From an uncultured Microbulbifer sp. (GTDB taxonomy: Bacteria > Pseudomonadota > Gammaproteobacteria > Pseudomonadales > Cellvibrionaceae), in contig NZ_CANMKV010000005.1 in assembly GCF_947498635.1 (NCBI RefSeq), forward strand, positions 90,993 to 154,992: DNA of 64,000 nucleotides. The letters run 5' to 3'. A model generated the notes under the pieces. It made no database searches and was not told the DNA's origin. It was given only the letters and a program-made list of their open reading frames with translations. Below are positions 19,661-28,571 of this stretch, one piece after another. Each line of letters opens with the position of its first letter. The stretch's first letter is position 1. Position numbers and translations under genes: made by a program.

Positions 19661-19677
19661 AGCAGTATTTTTGAGCG

Positions 19678-21012
19678 CTACTTATTTTTGGGGCGGCCTA
19701 CGCAGTAATAATCTATTCCGTTGTCATTCATGTGCTTGGGCTCATAGAGATTGCGCCCGTCAAAAATAACTGGGTTATTTAGCGCTTCAATTACTGCCTT
19801 TGTATCAATCGCTTTAAACTGTTGCCATTCGGTCGCGATAATGAGGGCGTCGGCTCCAGATAGCGCGACTTCTTTCGTGCCGCATAATTGCATATCCTCA
19901 CGAACACCATATATCCGTTGGCACTCCTCCATGGCCTGGGGATCGAAGGCCTGCACTTTTGCTCCTAGCTGCCAAAGCTGCTCCATTAACGTGCGGCTGG
20001 GGGCTTCACGCATATCATCGGTATTGGGTTTGAAGGCAAGTCCCCAGAGTGCGATGGTTTTGCCGTTCAGGTCGTTGCCAAAATGCTCTTTAATTTTCTC
20101 AAGCAAATAGCTTTTCTGGGCCTGGTTTCGCTCCTCAACTGCATTCAATATACCGGGAGATATGCCCATTTGGGACGCCGTCGATATCAGTGCTTTTACA
20201 TCTTTAGGAAAACATGAACCGCCGTAGCCGATGCCGGCATAGATGAAGTGGTAGCCAATGCGGGGATCGGAACCGATACCCTGGCGCACTTGCTCAATAT
20301 CGGCCCCTACGTGATCGGCAATCTGTGCCATCTCATTCATAAAGCTGATTTTGGTGGCCAGCATGCAATTGGCTGCATATTTGGCCAGTTCCGCACTGCG
20401 GACATCCATGGTGATGATTTTTTCGTGGTTGCGGTTGAAGGGAGCATACAGTTGGCGCAGGGCATCCTCTGCGGAGGGACTGCTGGTTCCAATAATGATT
20501 CGGTCCGGTCGCATACAATCACTGACGGCAGAACCCTCTTTGAGGAATTCGGGGTTTGATACCACTTCAACGGTCAGGTTTTTCGCATTGCGCTCTGCCA
20601 GTTGGGCAGTGATAGCTTTGCTTACTTTATCCGCAGTGCCAACCGGAACTGTCGACTTGTTGACGATGACTTTGTGGCCAGCCATATAAGTGGCGATAGA
20701 CTTGGCGACTGCCAGGACATGGCGAAGATCGGCAGAGCCGTCTTCATCGGGGGGGGTTCCGACGGCGATAAAGATGACTTCGCCGTGCTCGACACCCTTT
20801 GACGCATCAGTGCTGAAATTGAGGGTCCCATTTTTCAGGTTGCGCTCGATCAGTGGGGATAAGCCGGGTTCGTAGATGGGGATAATCCCATTTTTCAGGT
20901 CTTCGACTTTTTTCTCATCAATATCAATGCATAAAATATTGTGGCCAACTTCAGCCAAAACTGCGGCCTGAACTAGACCGACGTAACCGCTGCCAAATAC
21001 CGTTACATTCAT
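19678..21012 (-). CDS. ugd: UDP-glucose 6-dehydrogenase
   Basis: The enzyme oxidises UDP-glucose to UDP-glucuronate for surface polysaccharides. The 444 residues start with the NAD-binding [21 protein letters not shown] (a longer frame to 21054 lacks family support), and the catalytic cysteine is in [11 protein letters not shown]. The C-terminal UDP-binding domain contains [18 protein letters not shown]. It begins a block of envelope-polysaccharide genes (19678-25328), although the next gene is divergent. Confidence 0.96.
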   Translation of the reverse strand: MNVTVFGSGYVGLVQAAVLAEVGHNILCIDIDEKKVEDLKNGIIPIYEPGLSPLIERNLKNGTLNFSTDASKGVEHGEVIFIAVGTPPDEDGSADLRHVLAVAKSIATYMAGHKVIVNKSTVPVGTADKVSKAITAQLAERNAKNLTVEVVSNPEFLKEGSAVSDCMRPDRIIIGTSSPSAEDALRQLYAPFNRNHEKIITMDVRSAELAKYAANCMLATKISFMNEMAQIADHVGADIEQVRQGIGSDPRIGYHFIYAGIGYGGSCFPKDVKALISTASQMGISPGILNAVEERNQAQKSYLLEKIKEHFGNDLNGKTIALWGLAFKPNTDDMREAPSRTLMEQLWQLGAKVQAFDPQAMEECQRIYGVREDMQLCGTKEVALSGADALIIATEWQQFKAIDTKAVIEALNNPVIFDGRNLYEPKHMNDNGIDYYCVGRPKNK

Positions 21013-21190
21013 GTGTATCCCATTACCTGTCGCTGAAGGGGCTGTGTTGCCCATAAAACATGCGCGCTAGTGTACCAGATATTGCCAGCATACCCTGTGC
21101 TAAGCACGGCATTCTGGGACTCTCTTATTCGCTGACAAAGGCGCAATACGCTATGCTTGCAGGCTTTTCAATGACAGGGGTTTACGCATT

Positions 21191-22081
21191 TTGCAGCTGA
21201 GAGTTTGGCGTTTTCTCGATGGTAACCGGGCGCATGAGAAGCAGAGCGCGGCGCTGGTTTGCGGCTTGCGAAAGAGTTTTGCCGGACAGGTACAGAGCTT
21301 TGATATCCCGGCTGGGTTAACCCCATCGCGTATATTGCTGGGGCGAATGGAAGAACTAGAGCAGCTTCCAAAGCCGGATTTCCTTATCGGCACTGGTCGC
21401 AAGAGTCGCCTGCCGATGTTGGCCGCCCGGCGACGTTTTGGTGGGCGTGCGATATCGATTAATCGTCCTCAGTTGCCATTTAGCTGGTTCGATTATGCGA
21501 TTGTGCCGGAACACGATCGGCCACCACCTCTCGAGAACGTTATTCTAAGCCAGGGTGCGCTCACGGAACCTTTGCCTGAAAATAGCCCGCAGGCCGGGCG
21601 CGGATTGGTATTGCTCGGTGGCCCGAGCAAGCATTATGCCTGGGATATCCGGGCGATCAGTGAACAGATCGAGCCACTGCTAAACCAGCCTATCGAGTGG
21701 CAAATTACAGACAGCCGGCGCACTCCAGAGGGCACGCTGGATGCGTTGTCCGGTGAACGTATCAACCTGGTCGATTGGCGTACATGTGCTCCCGGTTGGG
21801 TTCAGGAGCAGATGGCGTTGGCAGGGCAGATCTGGGTGAGTGAAGACAGTGTTTCAATGTTGTTCGAGTCCCTGCAGAGTCGCGCGCGAGTGGGGGTAAT
21901 CCGGGTTCCCGGTCGGGGCAAGTCCAACAAGGTCCGCGCAGCCGTGCAGAGGTTGATCGATCAGGACATTGTCAGCGAACACCTTGGCGAGGTGCTGGCT
22001 CAGCCACAGCGCCAACCTTTAGATCAGTATCTCCTGTGTGCCAGGGCGCTCTTGCGCCGCTGTGGCTTGCCGCTAAATTAG
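21191..22081 (+). CDS. ELM1-family (mitochondrial fission ELM1-like) protein
   Basis: The 296-residue protein resembles bacterial ELM1/COG3660 proteins, which look like GT-B glycosyltransferases. Visible segments are LPKPDFLIGTGRKSRLPMLA, LVLLGGPSKHYAW and IWVSEDSVSMLFESL, the last matching the conserved SMxxE acceptor-side motif. The start appears to be TTG 21191 with AGGGG upstream; no ATG fits the conserved N-terminus. The neighbours (ugd, YrbL-like kinase, glycosyltransferase, waaA) point to LPS or envelope glycan assembly, but the reaction is unknown. It ends overlapping the convergent kinase gene by four bases. Confidence 0.8.
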   Translation: MQLRVWRFLDGNRAHEKQSAALVCGLRKSFAGQVQSFDIPAGLTPSRILLGRMEELEQLPKPDFLIGTGRKSRLPMLAARRRFGGRAISINRPQLPFSWFDYAIVPEHDRPPPLENVILSQGALTEPLPENSPQAGRGLVLLGGPSKHYAWDIRAISEQIEPLLNQPIEWQITDSRRTPEGTLDALSGERINLVDWRTCAPGWVQEQMALAGQIWVSEDSVSMLFESLQSRARVGVIRVPGRGKSNKVRAAVQRLIDQDIVSEHLGEVLAQPQRQPLDQYLLCARALLRRCGLPLN

Positions 22082-22743
22082 CCCTTGAGACCTCGCGCCT
22101 CAAATTTTCTCCAGGGTATTTTCTTGTCGGAGACCTCCCACTCGACCCGCAGCCACATCCGCTGAATACGGCGGTGGATATAGCGTCTGGCAAAGAAGCG
22201 GGAAAACTGGGGGAGAGGTAAAAATGAGGCGCAGCCTAAACCGTCGATAACATAGACCTGTAAATGCCCATTTTCCCGGCGCAGAACCAGATTGTGTGCG
22301 ATCAGGTTTTTGGTCAGTACCTCGTACTCCAATAGCCAGTCGGCAAATTTTTCAAGGGCCGCGCGGATCTCTGCATCCAATCCATTCTTGTTGAGGTATT
22401 GGCGCAGGGTGGGGGCCGGGGTCCCGGCCTCGTCCAGAATCATATCGGTGACCGCAGCTGGACCAAGGGTCGTTGCCTGGATTCCGTACCAGCGCGGTAG
22501 GTGCTGCCACAGCCCCTCTCGACTTTGTTGTATGGCCCGCTGGCTATAACCTTCTTGTTCGCGCAGGTTGTCGTCAAAGCTGTCCAAGCCGCGCCAGCGT
22601 TTAAACCAGGGCGCTCTGTTCAGCAGTACCCGGGTGCGCCCCGGACGCATGACTTTGACACACTTTTGGGGATCTTGAGGGTGAAGGTAACAAAAGCGAT
22701 TGCCCCCGCTGGCAAAGGGGTCCCGGTTGTTTAAATCTATCAT
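22078..22743 (-). CDS. YrbL-family protein-kinase-like protein
   Basis: The 221-residue protein matches the PhoP-regulatory-network YrbL family: a nucleotide-binding start (FASGGNRFCYLHPQDPQKC then VKVM with the lysine), then HNLVLR and YVIDGLG resembling the catalytic-loop HxN and DFG segments of kinases (near residues 151 and 167). The catalytic-loop aspartate of true kinases is not obvious. In LPS loci such proteins resemble heptose or Kdo kinases. Its start overlaps the stop of the upstream glycosyltransferase (ATGA), so the two are co-translated and probably act on the same glycan. Confidence 0.8.
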   Translation of the reverse strand: MIDLNNRDPFASGGNRFCYLHPQDPQKCVKVMRPGRTRVLLNRAPWFKRWRGLDSFDDNLREQEGYSQRAIQQSREGLWQHLPRWYGIQATTLGPAAVTDMILDEAGTPAPTLRQYLNKNGLDAEIRAALEKFADWLLEYEVLTKNLIAHNLVLRRENGHLQVYVIDGLGCASFLPLPQFSRFFARRYIHRRIQRMWLRVEWEVSDKKIPWRKFEARGLKG

Positions 22744-23864
22744 TGCGTTGCCCTGGCACTGCTATTGAGCATCGCTCGATAGATATCCATGGTGTGTGAG
22801 GCCTGTCTCTCCAGGGTGAAATCCTCCGAGAGATGGGGTTTTTGCAGCGGCGTGTCGAGTATTTCCCGAGTGCGTTCGAGGAGCATTGGTAAGTCCCCTT
22901 GATTGACCAACCCCTGCGGAAAGCAAGCCTGTAGGGACTCGGCCGGGCCGCCGATGTCATAGCCGATAATGGGAGTACCTATGGCGGCGGCTTCAATAAC
23001 GGTACGGCCAAAAGGCTCAGGGCGCTGAGACAGGTTAAAAACCAGAGAGGACTGCTTGTACCAGTAGCGGATATCTGAGCGATGCCCGACAAAACTGATA
23101 CGATTTTCAATGCCCAGGTTTTGTACTTTCTCTTTGAGCTCTTCTTCGTAATGGGCTTTATTCGCTTCGCTACCGCCGAGGATAACGCCATGTATGTCGC
23201 TATTCAGGGGGGCGAGCTTGGCGATTAAGTCGATGAAATCCTCCTGGCCCTTCCAGCGGGTTAGACGTCCAGGAAGTAGCAGCCAGCGCTTTCCCTCAAG
23301 CTGGGGAAATTCGGCACAGGTTTTTTCCATCCAGTTTTCGGGCAGGCTAATTGTCGGATGAAACTCTTCGGTATCCACGCCCCGGTAGACAATCTGGGGT
23401 GGTGCCTGTAGGTCACTCGGATAGTTTTTGAGTAGGTAATCATTGACGCAACGGGAAATAGCAATAACTTGTTCAGTCTTTGCCATGATCGCGCTATAGC
23501 GATTGATCGAGTAGAGTCCATGGGCGGTACTCAGCAGCCTCGGACGGCTGGCTTGCGGCATTTTTTTCCAGGCCAGATAAGTAAGCCAGGCCGGTACGCG
23601 GGAGCGTACGTGCAGAATATCGGCATTCAGTTCCTTGAGCAGGCTGCGCAGTGGACGCACCTGTAACAGACTGGTTAAGGACTTTTTGTGGATGGGCATG
23701 GTGATATGTTGCGAGCCTTCACGCTGCAACTGTTCGACCATGCGCCCGCCACTGGAAATGACAATTGACTGATGTCCGGCATGGACCAGCGCACGGGCAA
23801 AATCCACGGTTCCGCGTTCAACCCCGCCCGAATTCAAGGCGGGCAGTAGTTGCACTACTTTCAA
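22740..23864 (-). CDS. GT4-family glycosyltransferase (LPS core type)
   Basis: The protein is a 374-residue GT-B glycosyltransferase. It has an N-terminal acceptor domain starting with the conserved KVVQLLPALNSGGVERGT and a C-terminal donor domain with LLPGRLTRWKGQEDFI and RPEPFGRTVIEAAAIGTPII (the EX7E motif). The start is taken as TTG 23864 because GGAG lies eight bases upstream and homologues usually begin here; the open frame continues to 24266 but that part overlaps waaA on the other strand. It is probably a core-oligosaccharide transferase; donor sugar unknown. Confidence 0.88.
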   Translation of the reverse strand: MKVVQLLPALNSGGVERGTVDFARALVHAGHQSIVISSGGRMVEQLQREGSQHITMPIHKKSLTSLLQVRPLRSLLKELNADILHVRSRVPAWLTYLAWKKMPQASRPRLLSTAHGLYSINRYSAIMAKTEQVIAISRCVNDYLLKNYPSDLQAPPQIVYRGVDTEEFHPTISLPENWMEKTCAEFPQLEGKRWLLLPGRLTRWKGQEDFIDLIAKLAPLNSDIHGVILGGSEANKAHYEEELKEKVQNLGIENRISFVGHRSDIRYWYKQSSLVFNLSQRPEPFGRTVIEAAAIGTPIIGYDIGGPAESLQACFPQGLVNQGDLPMLLERTREILDTPLQKPHLSEDFTLERQASHTMDIYRAMLNSSARATQ

Positions 23865-24029
23865 GTGACCAGCTCCGAGTGACCAAGAAGAAAATGTTCT
23901 GCCAGTGATATGATGGCCGGGTTTTGGCTTCCTGGCAGGGAACTCATTATATGCAGCGAAGCCCGACCCCGTACAGCTGGTGGTACACCCTACCGGCGTT
24001 TGTTTTCTTCCTGTGAAGCACTTTTGTCG

Positions 24030-25328
24030 ATGCGTGTCCTGTATACCTGTATTTTTCGAGTGGCCGTCCCATTTATTTTGCTGCGCCTCTGGTGGCGAGG
24101 TCGCCGCCAGCCCGCGTATCGGCAACGTCTGCGGGAACGCTTGGGGCGTGTGCCGACGCGCCTCAGCCGCGCGCCACTTTTGTGGGTACACTCGGTTTCC
24201 GTGGGAGAGACGCTGGCCGCAGTGCCGGTTATTGCCCAGCTGGCCGCCCGTCATCCCGATTGGCAATGGTTGGTGACTACTAGTACCCCCACCGGCTCCG
24301 AACGGGTCCGCGAGGCGCTACAACCGGTTTTGGGGGGGCGTCTTTTACACTACTACCTGCCCTATGATCTGCCCGAATGTCTGGTTCCTTTCCTGCAAGC
24401 CCTGCGTCCGAGCATGTTGGTCATTGTGGAAACCGAATTGTGGCCCAACCTTCTGCACCTGTGCAGAAAGCGCAAAATACCGACGCTACTGGCCAATGCG
24501 CGTCTCAGTGAGAAATCGGCTCGAGGCTACGGCAAATTTGCAAAACTCACGGCCTCCATGCTCGCCAACCTGGATAGAGTGGTGGCCCAGTACGATGTGG
24601 ATGCGCAGCGCTTTGTGGACCTGGGGCTGCCACCACAGCGGGTGGTGGTCAGTGGGAATATCAAGTTTGATCTGTCGATAGACTTGGGGCTGGCCAGCGA
24701 AGCCCAGGCTCTGGCGCACCAGTGGCGAGGTTCCAGTGGGCGCAAGATATGGTTGGCGGCCAGTACCCATGCCGGTGAAGATGAAATTATTTTGGATGCC
24801 TACCGGGAACTGGTGAAGACTTTTGAGGATTTACTCCTGGTTCTGGTGCCGCGACACCCCCAGCGCTTTGACCGCGTCGCGCACCTCTGTCAGGAACGGG
24901 GCTTCCGGGTGGCCAGGCGCAGTGAGGGGCTGGGATTGTCCCCCCGCGATCAGATACTCCTGGGGGACACTATGGGGGAGTTGCTGCGCTTTTTCGGTGC
25001 CTGCGATATGGCCTTTGTGGGTGGCAGCCTGGTTCCCGTGGGCGGGCACAATATGATCGAGCCAGCAGCCTGGGGAGTGCCGGTAATCACCGGCCCCTTC
25101 CTGCATAACTTTGCCACTGTTGGCCAGTTGCTAACGGATGCTGGCGGTATGGTGGTCGTGAAAGATGTCGAGGGCCTGGTTTTGCAGTTGCGCGAGTGGT
25201 TGGAAAAGGATTCGCAGCGCATCACTGCGGGGCAGTGTGGCCGAGTTGTTGCTCAGGAAAATAGCGGTGCTTTACAGCGTTTATTGAATGAAATTGAAGG
25301 GCTGCAGTCTGGATCGCAGAACCAGTGA
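24030..25328 (+). CDS. waaA: 3-deoxy-D-manno-octulosonic acid (Kdo) transferase
   Basis: WaaA transfers Kdo from CMP-Kdo to lipid A precursor at the inner membrane. The 432-residue protein has an N-terminal membrane anchor (residues 1-22), the WVHSVSVGETLAAVPVI motif with the catalytic glutamate, VETELWPNLL, and the donor-domain GGSLVPVGGHNMIEPAAWG. The start at 24030 follows family length; an open extension to 23910 is not conserved-looking. The stop codon lies within the left arm of the terminator hairpin shared with tolC. Confidence 0.95.
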   Translation: MRVLYTCIFRVAVPFILLRLWWRGRRQPAYRQRLRERLGRVPTRLSRAPLLWVHSVSVGETLAAVPVIAQLAARHPDWQWLVTTSTPTGSERVREALQPVLGGRLLHYYLPYDLPECLVPFLQALRPSMLVIVETELWPNLLHLCRKRKIPTLLANARLSEKSARGYGKFAKLTASMLANLDRVVAQYDVDAQRFVDLGLPPQRVVVSGNIKFDLSIDLGLASEAQALAHQWRGSSGRKIWLAASTHAGEDEIILDAYRELVKTFEDLLLVLVPRHPQRFDRVAHLCQERGFRVARRSEGLGLSPRDQILLGDTMGELLRFFGACDMAFVGGSLVPVGGHNMIEPAAWGVPVITGPFLHNFATVGQLLTDAGGMVVVKDVEGLVLQLREWLEKDSQRITAGQCGRVVAQENSGALQRLLNEIEGLQSGSQNQ

Positions 25329-25349
25329 GTGGGCCTGTGCCCACTCACT
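25324..25349. terminator. hairpin between convergent waaA and tolC
   Basis: AGTGAGTGGGC, loop CTGT, GCCCACTCACT is a perfect 11-bp stem containing the waaA stop codon. T-rich sequence follows only after about ten bases, so it may also act as an mRNA-end stabiliser. Confidence 0.7.
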
Positions 25350-25360
25350 GTTAGGGCGTT

Positions 25361-26896
25361 TTATTTGGATGGCCCTGGCAGATTGGTGGAACCGGCTTCT
25401 GCAACACGGTAAATGTTATGCGCTGGATTCAACATGGTATCCAGCTCTTGCAAGTCTTTGGGAGACAGCAGTCCCGCTACCTGCTTGAGATTGAGGGTGT
25501 TGAGGATGTAGTCGTACAACGCGTTAGCATAATCTGTCTCCGCCAGGAACAAGGTGCGCTGGGCCAGGAGTACATCGACGATATTACGGGTGCCCACCTC
25601 ATAGCCCGCCTGGGTGGCTTCCAGTGCGCTCTTGGCGGAAACCACAGCCTGCTGCCGCGCCGATACGCGGGAGACATCGGTCACTACCGCGCGGTGTAGC
25701 GTGCGGGTGGTTTGGATGGTGTTGCGCTCGGTCAGGTTGCGCAGATCCTGGGCCTGGAAGGACAGGTTGCGCGCCTCACGGCGGTTGGCGCTGAGCAGGC
25801 CGCCGGTGTAGATGGGGATGTCTAAGGTAATCGCGACGGTAGTATCGCGAAAATCCTGGTCGCGCGGAAATACCGTGGATCGATTCCGATCTCGAAATTG
25901 TTCATCGAATAAAAATTTGCTTTTTTGATCGCCTTTCACCGTGAGCTTATTGTACGAGACAGAACCTGTAAGCGTTGGCAGATGCTCACTGGCTCTAGAG
26001 CGGGCGTTGTAGCGCGCTGCCTCAGCATTCAGGCGTGAGGCTTTTAGGTCGAAGTTATTGGCCAGGGCGAATTCTACCCAGTCGGCGCGATCTGCCGGCA
26101 CAGGTGGCGCTACCTGGAAGGTCTCTACCAGGGGGGCAACCTCATCGTGGTAACCGCCGGTGAGGACAGAGAGGGCATCGAAGTCGCTGAGCAAGTCATC
26201 TTGGGCAGTCAGGCGTCGCGCTACGGAGCTGTCGTAGGCGGCCTGGGAATCGTACACATCGGTAATGGCAGTCAGTCCAACCTCAAAACGCTGCTGCGTT
26301 TGTTCCAGCTGCTTGGCTAGGGCCTTTTCCTCAGAAACGGCCGCTTCCAGCACATCGTAGGCGCGCAGTACATCAAAATAAGCTGTGGCTACGCGAATCA
26401 TCATAGCCTGCTGGTTTGCACTATATTCTGCGGTGGCTCGTTCGGTCAGTTTTTTGCCCTGCTGGTAACCGAACCAAGCCGGGGCGTCAAATATTGCTTG
26501 GCTTAGGCTGGCATTGTAAGTTCTGTCGTCAAAAGTTCCTGTTTCTCGTTGAAGGAAATCGACCAGTTCAATATTGTTGTCGTTCTCTTCATCAACAGGC
26601 TCTGCAGCCCCAAACTGCCGGAATTCGTGATTTTTTGCTGCCTGGATTTGAGCATTTACTTGCGGCAACAAAGGGGCGCGCAGCTGATTTTTTGCCTCAA
26701 TCCCCGCATGGTAACCAGCCCTGTCTGCGGCCAGTTGGGGGTCGTTATCCAGCGCCTGCATATAGATATCCCACAGGGTGTCGGCCTGGGCCTGCATGGC
26801 GCCGAAGCCCAGTAGGGTGGCGGCGACGAGTCTCTTCAGTGGGCGCAACTGGCGGCCTCGCGGCTCTTTGCGGTTACTTCTTTTCATCTGTTTCAA
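25361..26896 (-). CDS. tolC: TolC-family outer-membrane efflux protein
   Basis: The 511-residue protein has a signal peptide (about residues 20-39, ending AMQAQAD) and two OEP repeats forming the outer-membrane channel and periplasmic alpha-barrel of tripartite exporters and type I secretion. The start is LWDIYMQALDNDPQLAADRA, typical of TolC; the NIVDVLLAQRTLFLAE motif lies in the second repeat. In E. coli tolC is divergent from nudF and the yqiB-cpdA-yqiA-parE cluster; here that cluster is 7 kb further on, separated by lipid-transport and glycosyltransferase genes. The first of two near ATGs (26896 or 26887) could be the start. Confidence 0.92.
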   Translation of the reverse strand: MKQMKRSNRKEPRGRQLRPLKRLVAATLLGFGAMQAQADTLWDIYMQALDNDPQLAADRAGYHAGIEAKNQLRAPLLPQVNAQIQAAKNHEFRQFGAAEPVDEENDNNIELVDFLQRETGTFDDRTYNASLSQAIFDAPAWFGYQQGKKLTERATAEYSANQQAMMIRVATAYFDVLRAYDVLEAAVSEEKALAKQLEQTQQRFEVGLTAITDVYDSQAAYDSSVARRLTAQDDLLSDFDALSVLTGGYHDEVAPLVETFQVAPPVPADRADWVEFALANNFDLKASRLNAEAARYNARSRASEHLPTLTGSVSYNKLTVKGDQKSKFLFDEQFRDRNRSTVFPRDQDFRDTTVAITLDIPIYTGGLLSANRREARNLSFQAQDLRNLTERNTIQTTRTLHRAVVTDVSRVSARQQAVVSAKSALEATQAGYEVGTRNIVDVLLAQRTLFLAETDYANALYDYILNTLNLKQVAGLLSPKDLQELDTMLNPAHNIYRVAEAGSTNLPGPSK

Positions 26897-27243
26897 CTTC
26901 CTGTGGCGGGTGCGGTCTTCAAGCTTCTGTCAGTTGTTTGGAGCGGCACTCGAGTTCTGGATTCTCGGTGGGTTCCCTTGGCTCGCATAGTCCGATGGTG
27001 CTGCCAGTCTCCCCAAGTAGCAGTCGCGAGAGTGTACCCGCGGCTAGTCTAAGCGTCGAGGCGACGCTTTCGGCTTTTTGGTATATCTTCGTTAAACCGA
27101 CGCGAATGTGCGTTTACCGGTAACTGCCTGGCAATATCAGAGCAGCATTGAATAGGGCAAAGGCCCTGTATTGCAATAGACGCGCCATCGAAGCATTTGG
27201 ATGCGGCAAAAATTGTGCAGAATAAGGCAAGGACCTCTGGCAC
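26897..27243. promoter_or_regulatory. divergent intergenic region tolC / letA-like operon
   Basis: This 347-base gap must hold promoters for both divergent transcripts. A hairpin at 27051-27069 (AAGCGTC, loop GAGGC, GACGCTT) is followed by CGGCTTTTT and could be an attenuator or weak terminator for rightward reading. I see no convincing gene or operator. Confidence 0.4.
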
Positions 27244-27894
27244 ATGGATCAGCTGCGCAACAAAAAGCCTGTACCTTGGCAGCGTGCATGCCACGAGTGC
27301 GATCTACTATTGACTGGTGGGTTAGCACCAGCAGGCCAAAAACTGGTTTGCCCGCGCTGCCGCTGTACCCTACATCGCAATGGTAACCACAGTGTCTATT
27401 ACACCATCGCCTTGAGCCTGACAGGGCTTTTTTTGTTTATTCCCTCTGCCAGTCTGCCCCTGCTTAAATTCTCCATTTTCTCTTTTGGTGCCGAAAATAC
27501 CCTGTTGAATGGTGTCTACTCCCTGTACAAGGCGGGATTTATTTGGCTGGCATCGCTGGTGCTGTTTTGCAGCGTGCTGGCGCCCCTGGGCAAATTTCTG
27601 TTGTTGCTATTTATCTGTTGTGGCAGCGCCTGGAGGGTTCTGGATCGTGCGGTTGCCAACGCGGTACGCTGGTATCAGCACATCAAGGAGTGGGGCATGT
27701 TGGATGTGTATATGTTGGGCATTCTGGTGGCGCTGATCAAACTTAGAGACCTGGGCAAAATGGATGTGGAGCCGGGGCTCTACTGTTTTGGTGCCATGAT
27801 GGTATTGGCCAATCTCTCCTCACTCAGCTTCGATCAACATGCCATTTGGCAGCGCATGGCGCAGCGCCCCACCCGGCCTGAGGCGGCAACATGA
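27244..27894 (+). CDS. single-domain PqiA/LetA-type membrane protein 1
   Basis: The 216-residue protein begins with a cytoplasmic zinc-ribbon (CHEC near residue 16 and CPRC near 36) followed by four membrane helices, which is one PqiA domain. E. coli LetA and PqiA contain two such halves in one chain; here the two halves are separate genes that overlap by four bases (ATGA). The family supports lipid transfer between inner and outer membranes with MCE proteins such as PqiB or LetB, encoded next. Substrate unknown. Confidence 0.87.
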   Translation: MDQLRNKKPVPWQRACHECDLLLTGGLAPAGQKLVCPRCRCTLHRNGNHSVYYTIALSLTGLFLFIPSASLPLLKFSIFSFGAENTLLNGVYSLYKAGFIWLASLVLFCSVLAPLGKFLLLLFICCGSAWRVLDRAVANAVRWYQHIKEWGMLDVYMLGILVALIKLRDLGKMDVEPGLYCFGAMMVLANLSSLSFDQHAIWQRMAQRPTRPEAAT

Positions 27895-28571
27895 GTACCC
27901 CGCAAAAGGCACTCAAGAATGGGTTGAGCAGCTGCCTGAGCTGTCATCAGTTGATCATCCTACCGGCGAGGGGCGGGCGCTGTCGCTGCCCCCGCTGTGA
28001 CTCGAGAGTACACGGTCGCATTGATGGTAGCTTGATGCTGACTTGGGCACTGACGATTACCGGGGTCCTGCTGCTACTTCCTGCGAATGTTTTGCCAATC
28101 ATGAGTGTGATTTATCTCGGTGCCGGGGAGCCCAGTACGATTATCAGTGGTGTGATGCAACTCTATAACAGCGGTATGTGGGGAATCGCCCTGGTTGTAT
28201 TTGTAGCCAGTATCGCGGTCCCGGTAATGAAATTACTGGGTTTGGTTTTATTGTTGGTACAGATTCAACTGCGATTACATTTTGTGCCCTCCCAGGCGAT
28301 GAAAATTTACCGGGTGGTGTCCGGTATAGGGCGCTGGTCGCTGTTGGACTTGTTTATGATCTCGATCCTCGTGGCCCTGGTGGATATGGGATTTATTGCT
28401 CAGGTAGCGGCCGGTCCGGGTAGTACCGCTTTTGCTTCGGTAGTGGTGGTCACCATGATGGCGGCGCGCTCTTTCGACCCGCGCTTGATCTGGGATGCTT
28501 ACGATGGCGATCTGTATGCAACCGCGGTAGAGCCTGAAACGGCTCATAGGGGTGCGGCTGAGAATGGCTGA
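27891..28571 (+). CDS. single-domain PqiA/LetA-type membrane protein 2
   Basis: The 226-residue protein repeats the same plan: a four-cysteine zinc ribbon (CLSC near residue 15 and CPRC near 36), then four hydrophobic helices (about 48-70, 95-118, 145-165, 172-195). It is the second half of a split LetA/PqiA. Its end overlaps the MCE gene start, indicating one translationally coupled operon of three genes plus a lipoprotein. Confidence 0.87.
   Translation: MSTPQKALKNGLSSCLSCHQLIILPARGGRCRCPRCDSRVHGRIDGSLMLTWALTITGVLLLLPANVLPIMSVIYLGAGEPSTIISGVMQLYNSGMWGIALVVFVASIAVPVMKLLGLVLLLVQIQLRLHFVPSQAMKIYRVVSGIGRWSLLDLFMISILVALVDMGFIAQVAAGPGSTAFASVVVVTMMAARSFDPRLIWDAYDGDLYATAVEPETAHRGAAENG

Noticed and set aside
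23865..24266. 134-codon N-terminal extension of the glycosyltransferase frame
   Set aside because: The extra sequence overlaps waaA, looks random, and the conserved family start with its ribosome-binding site lies at 23864.
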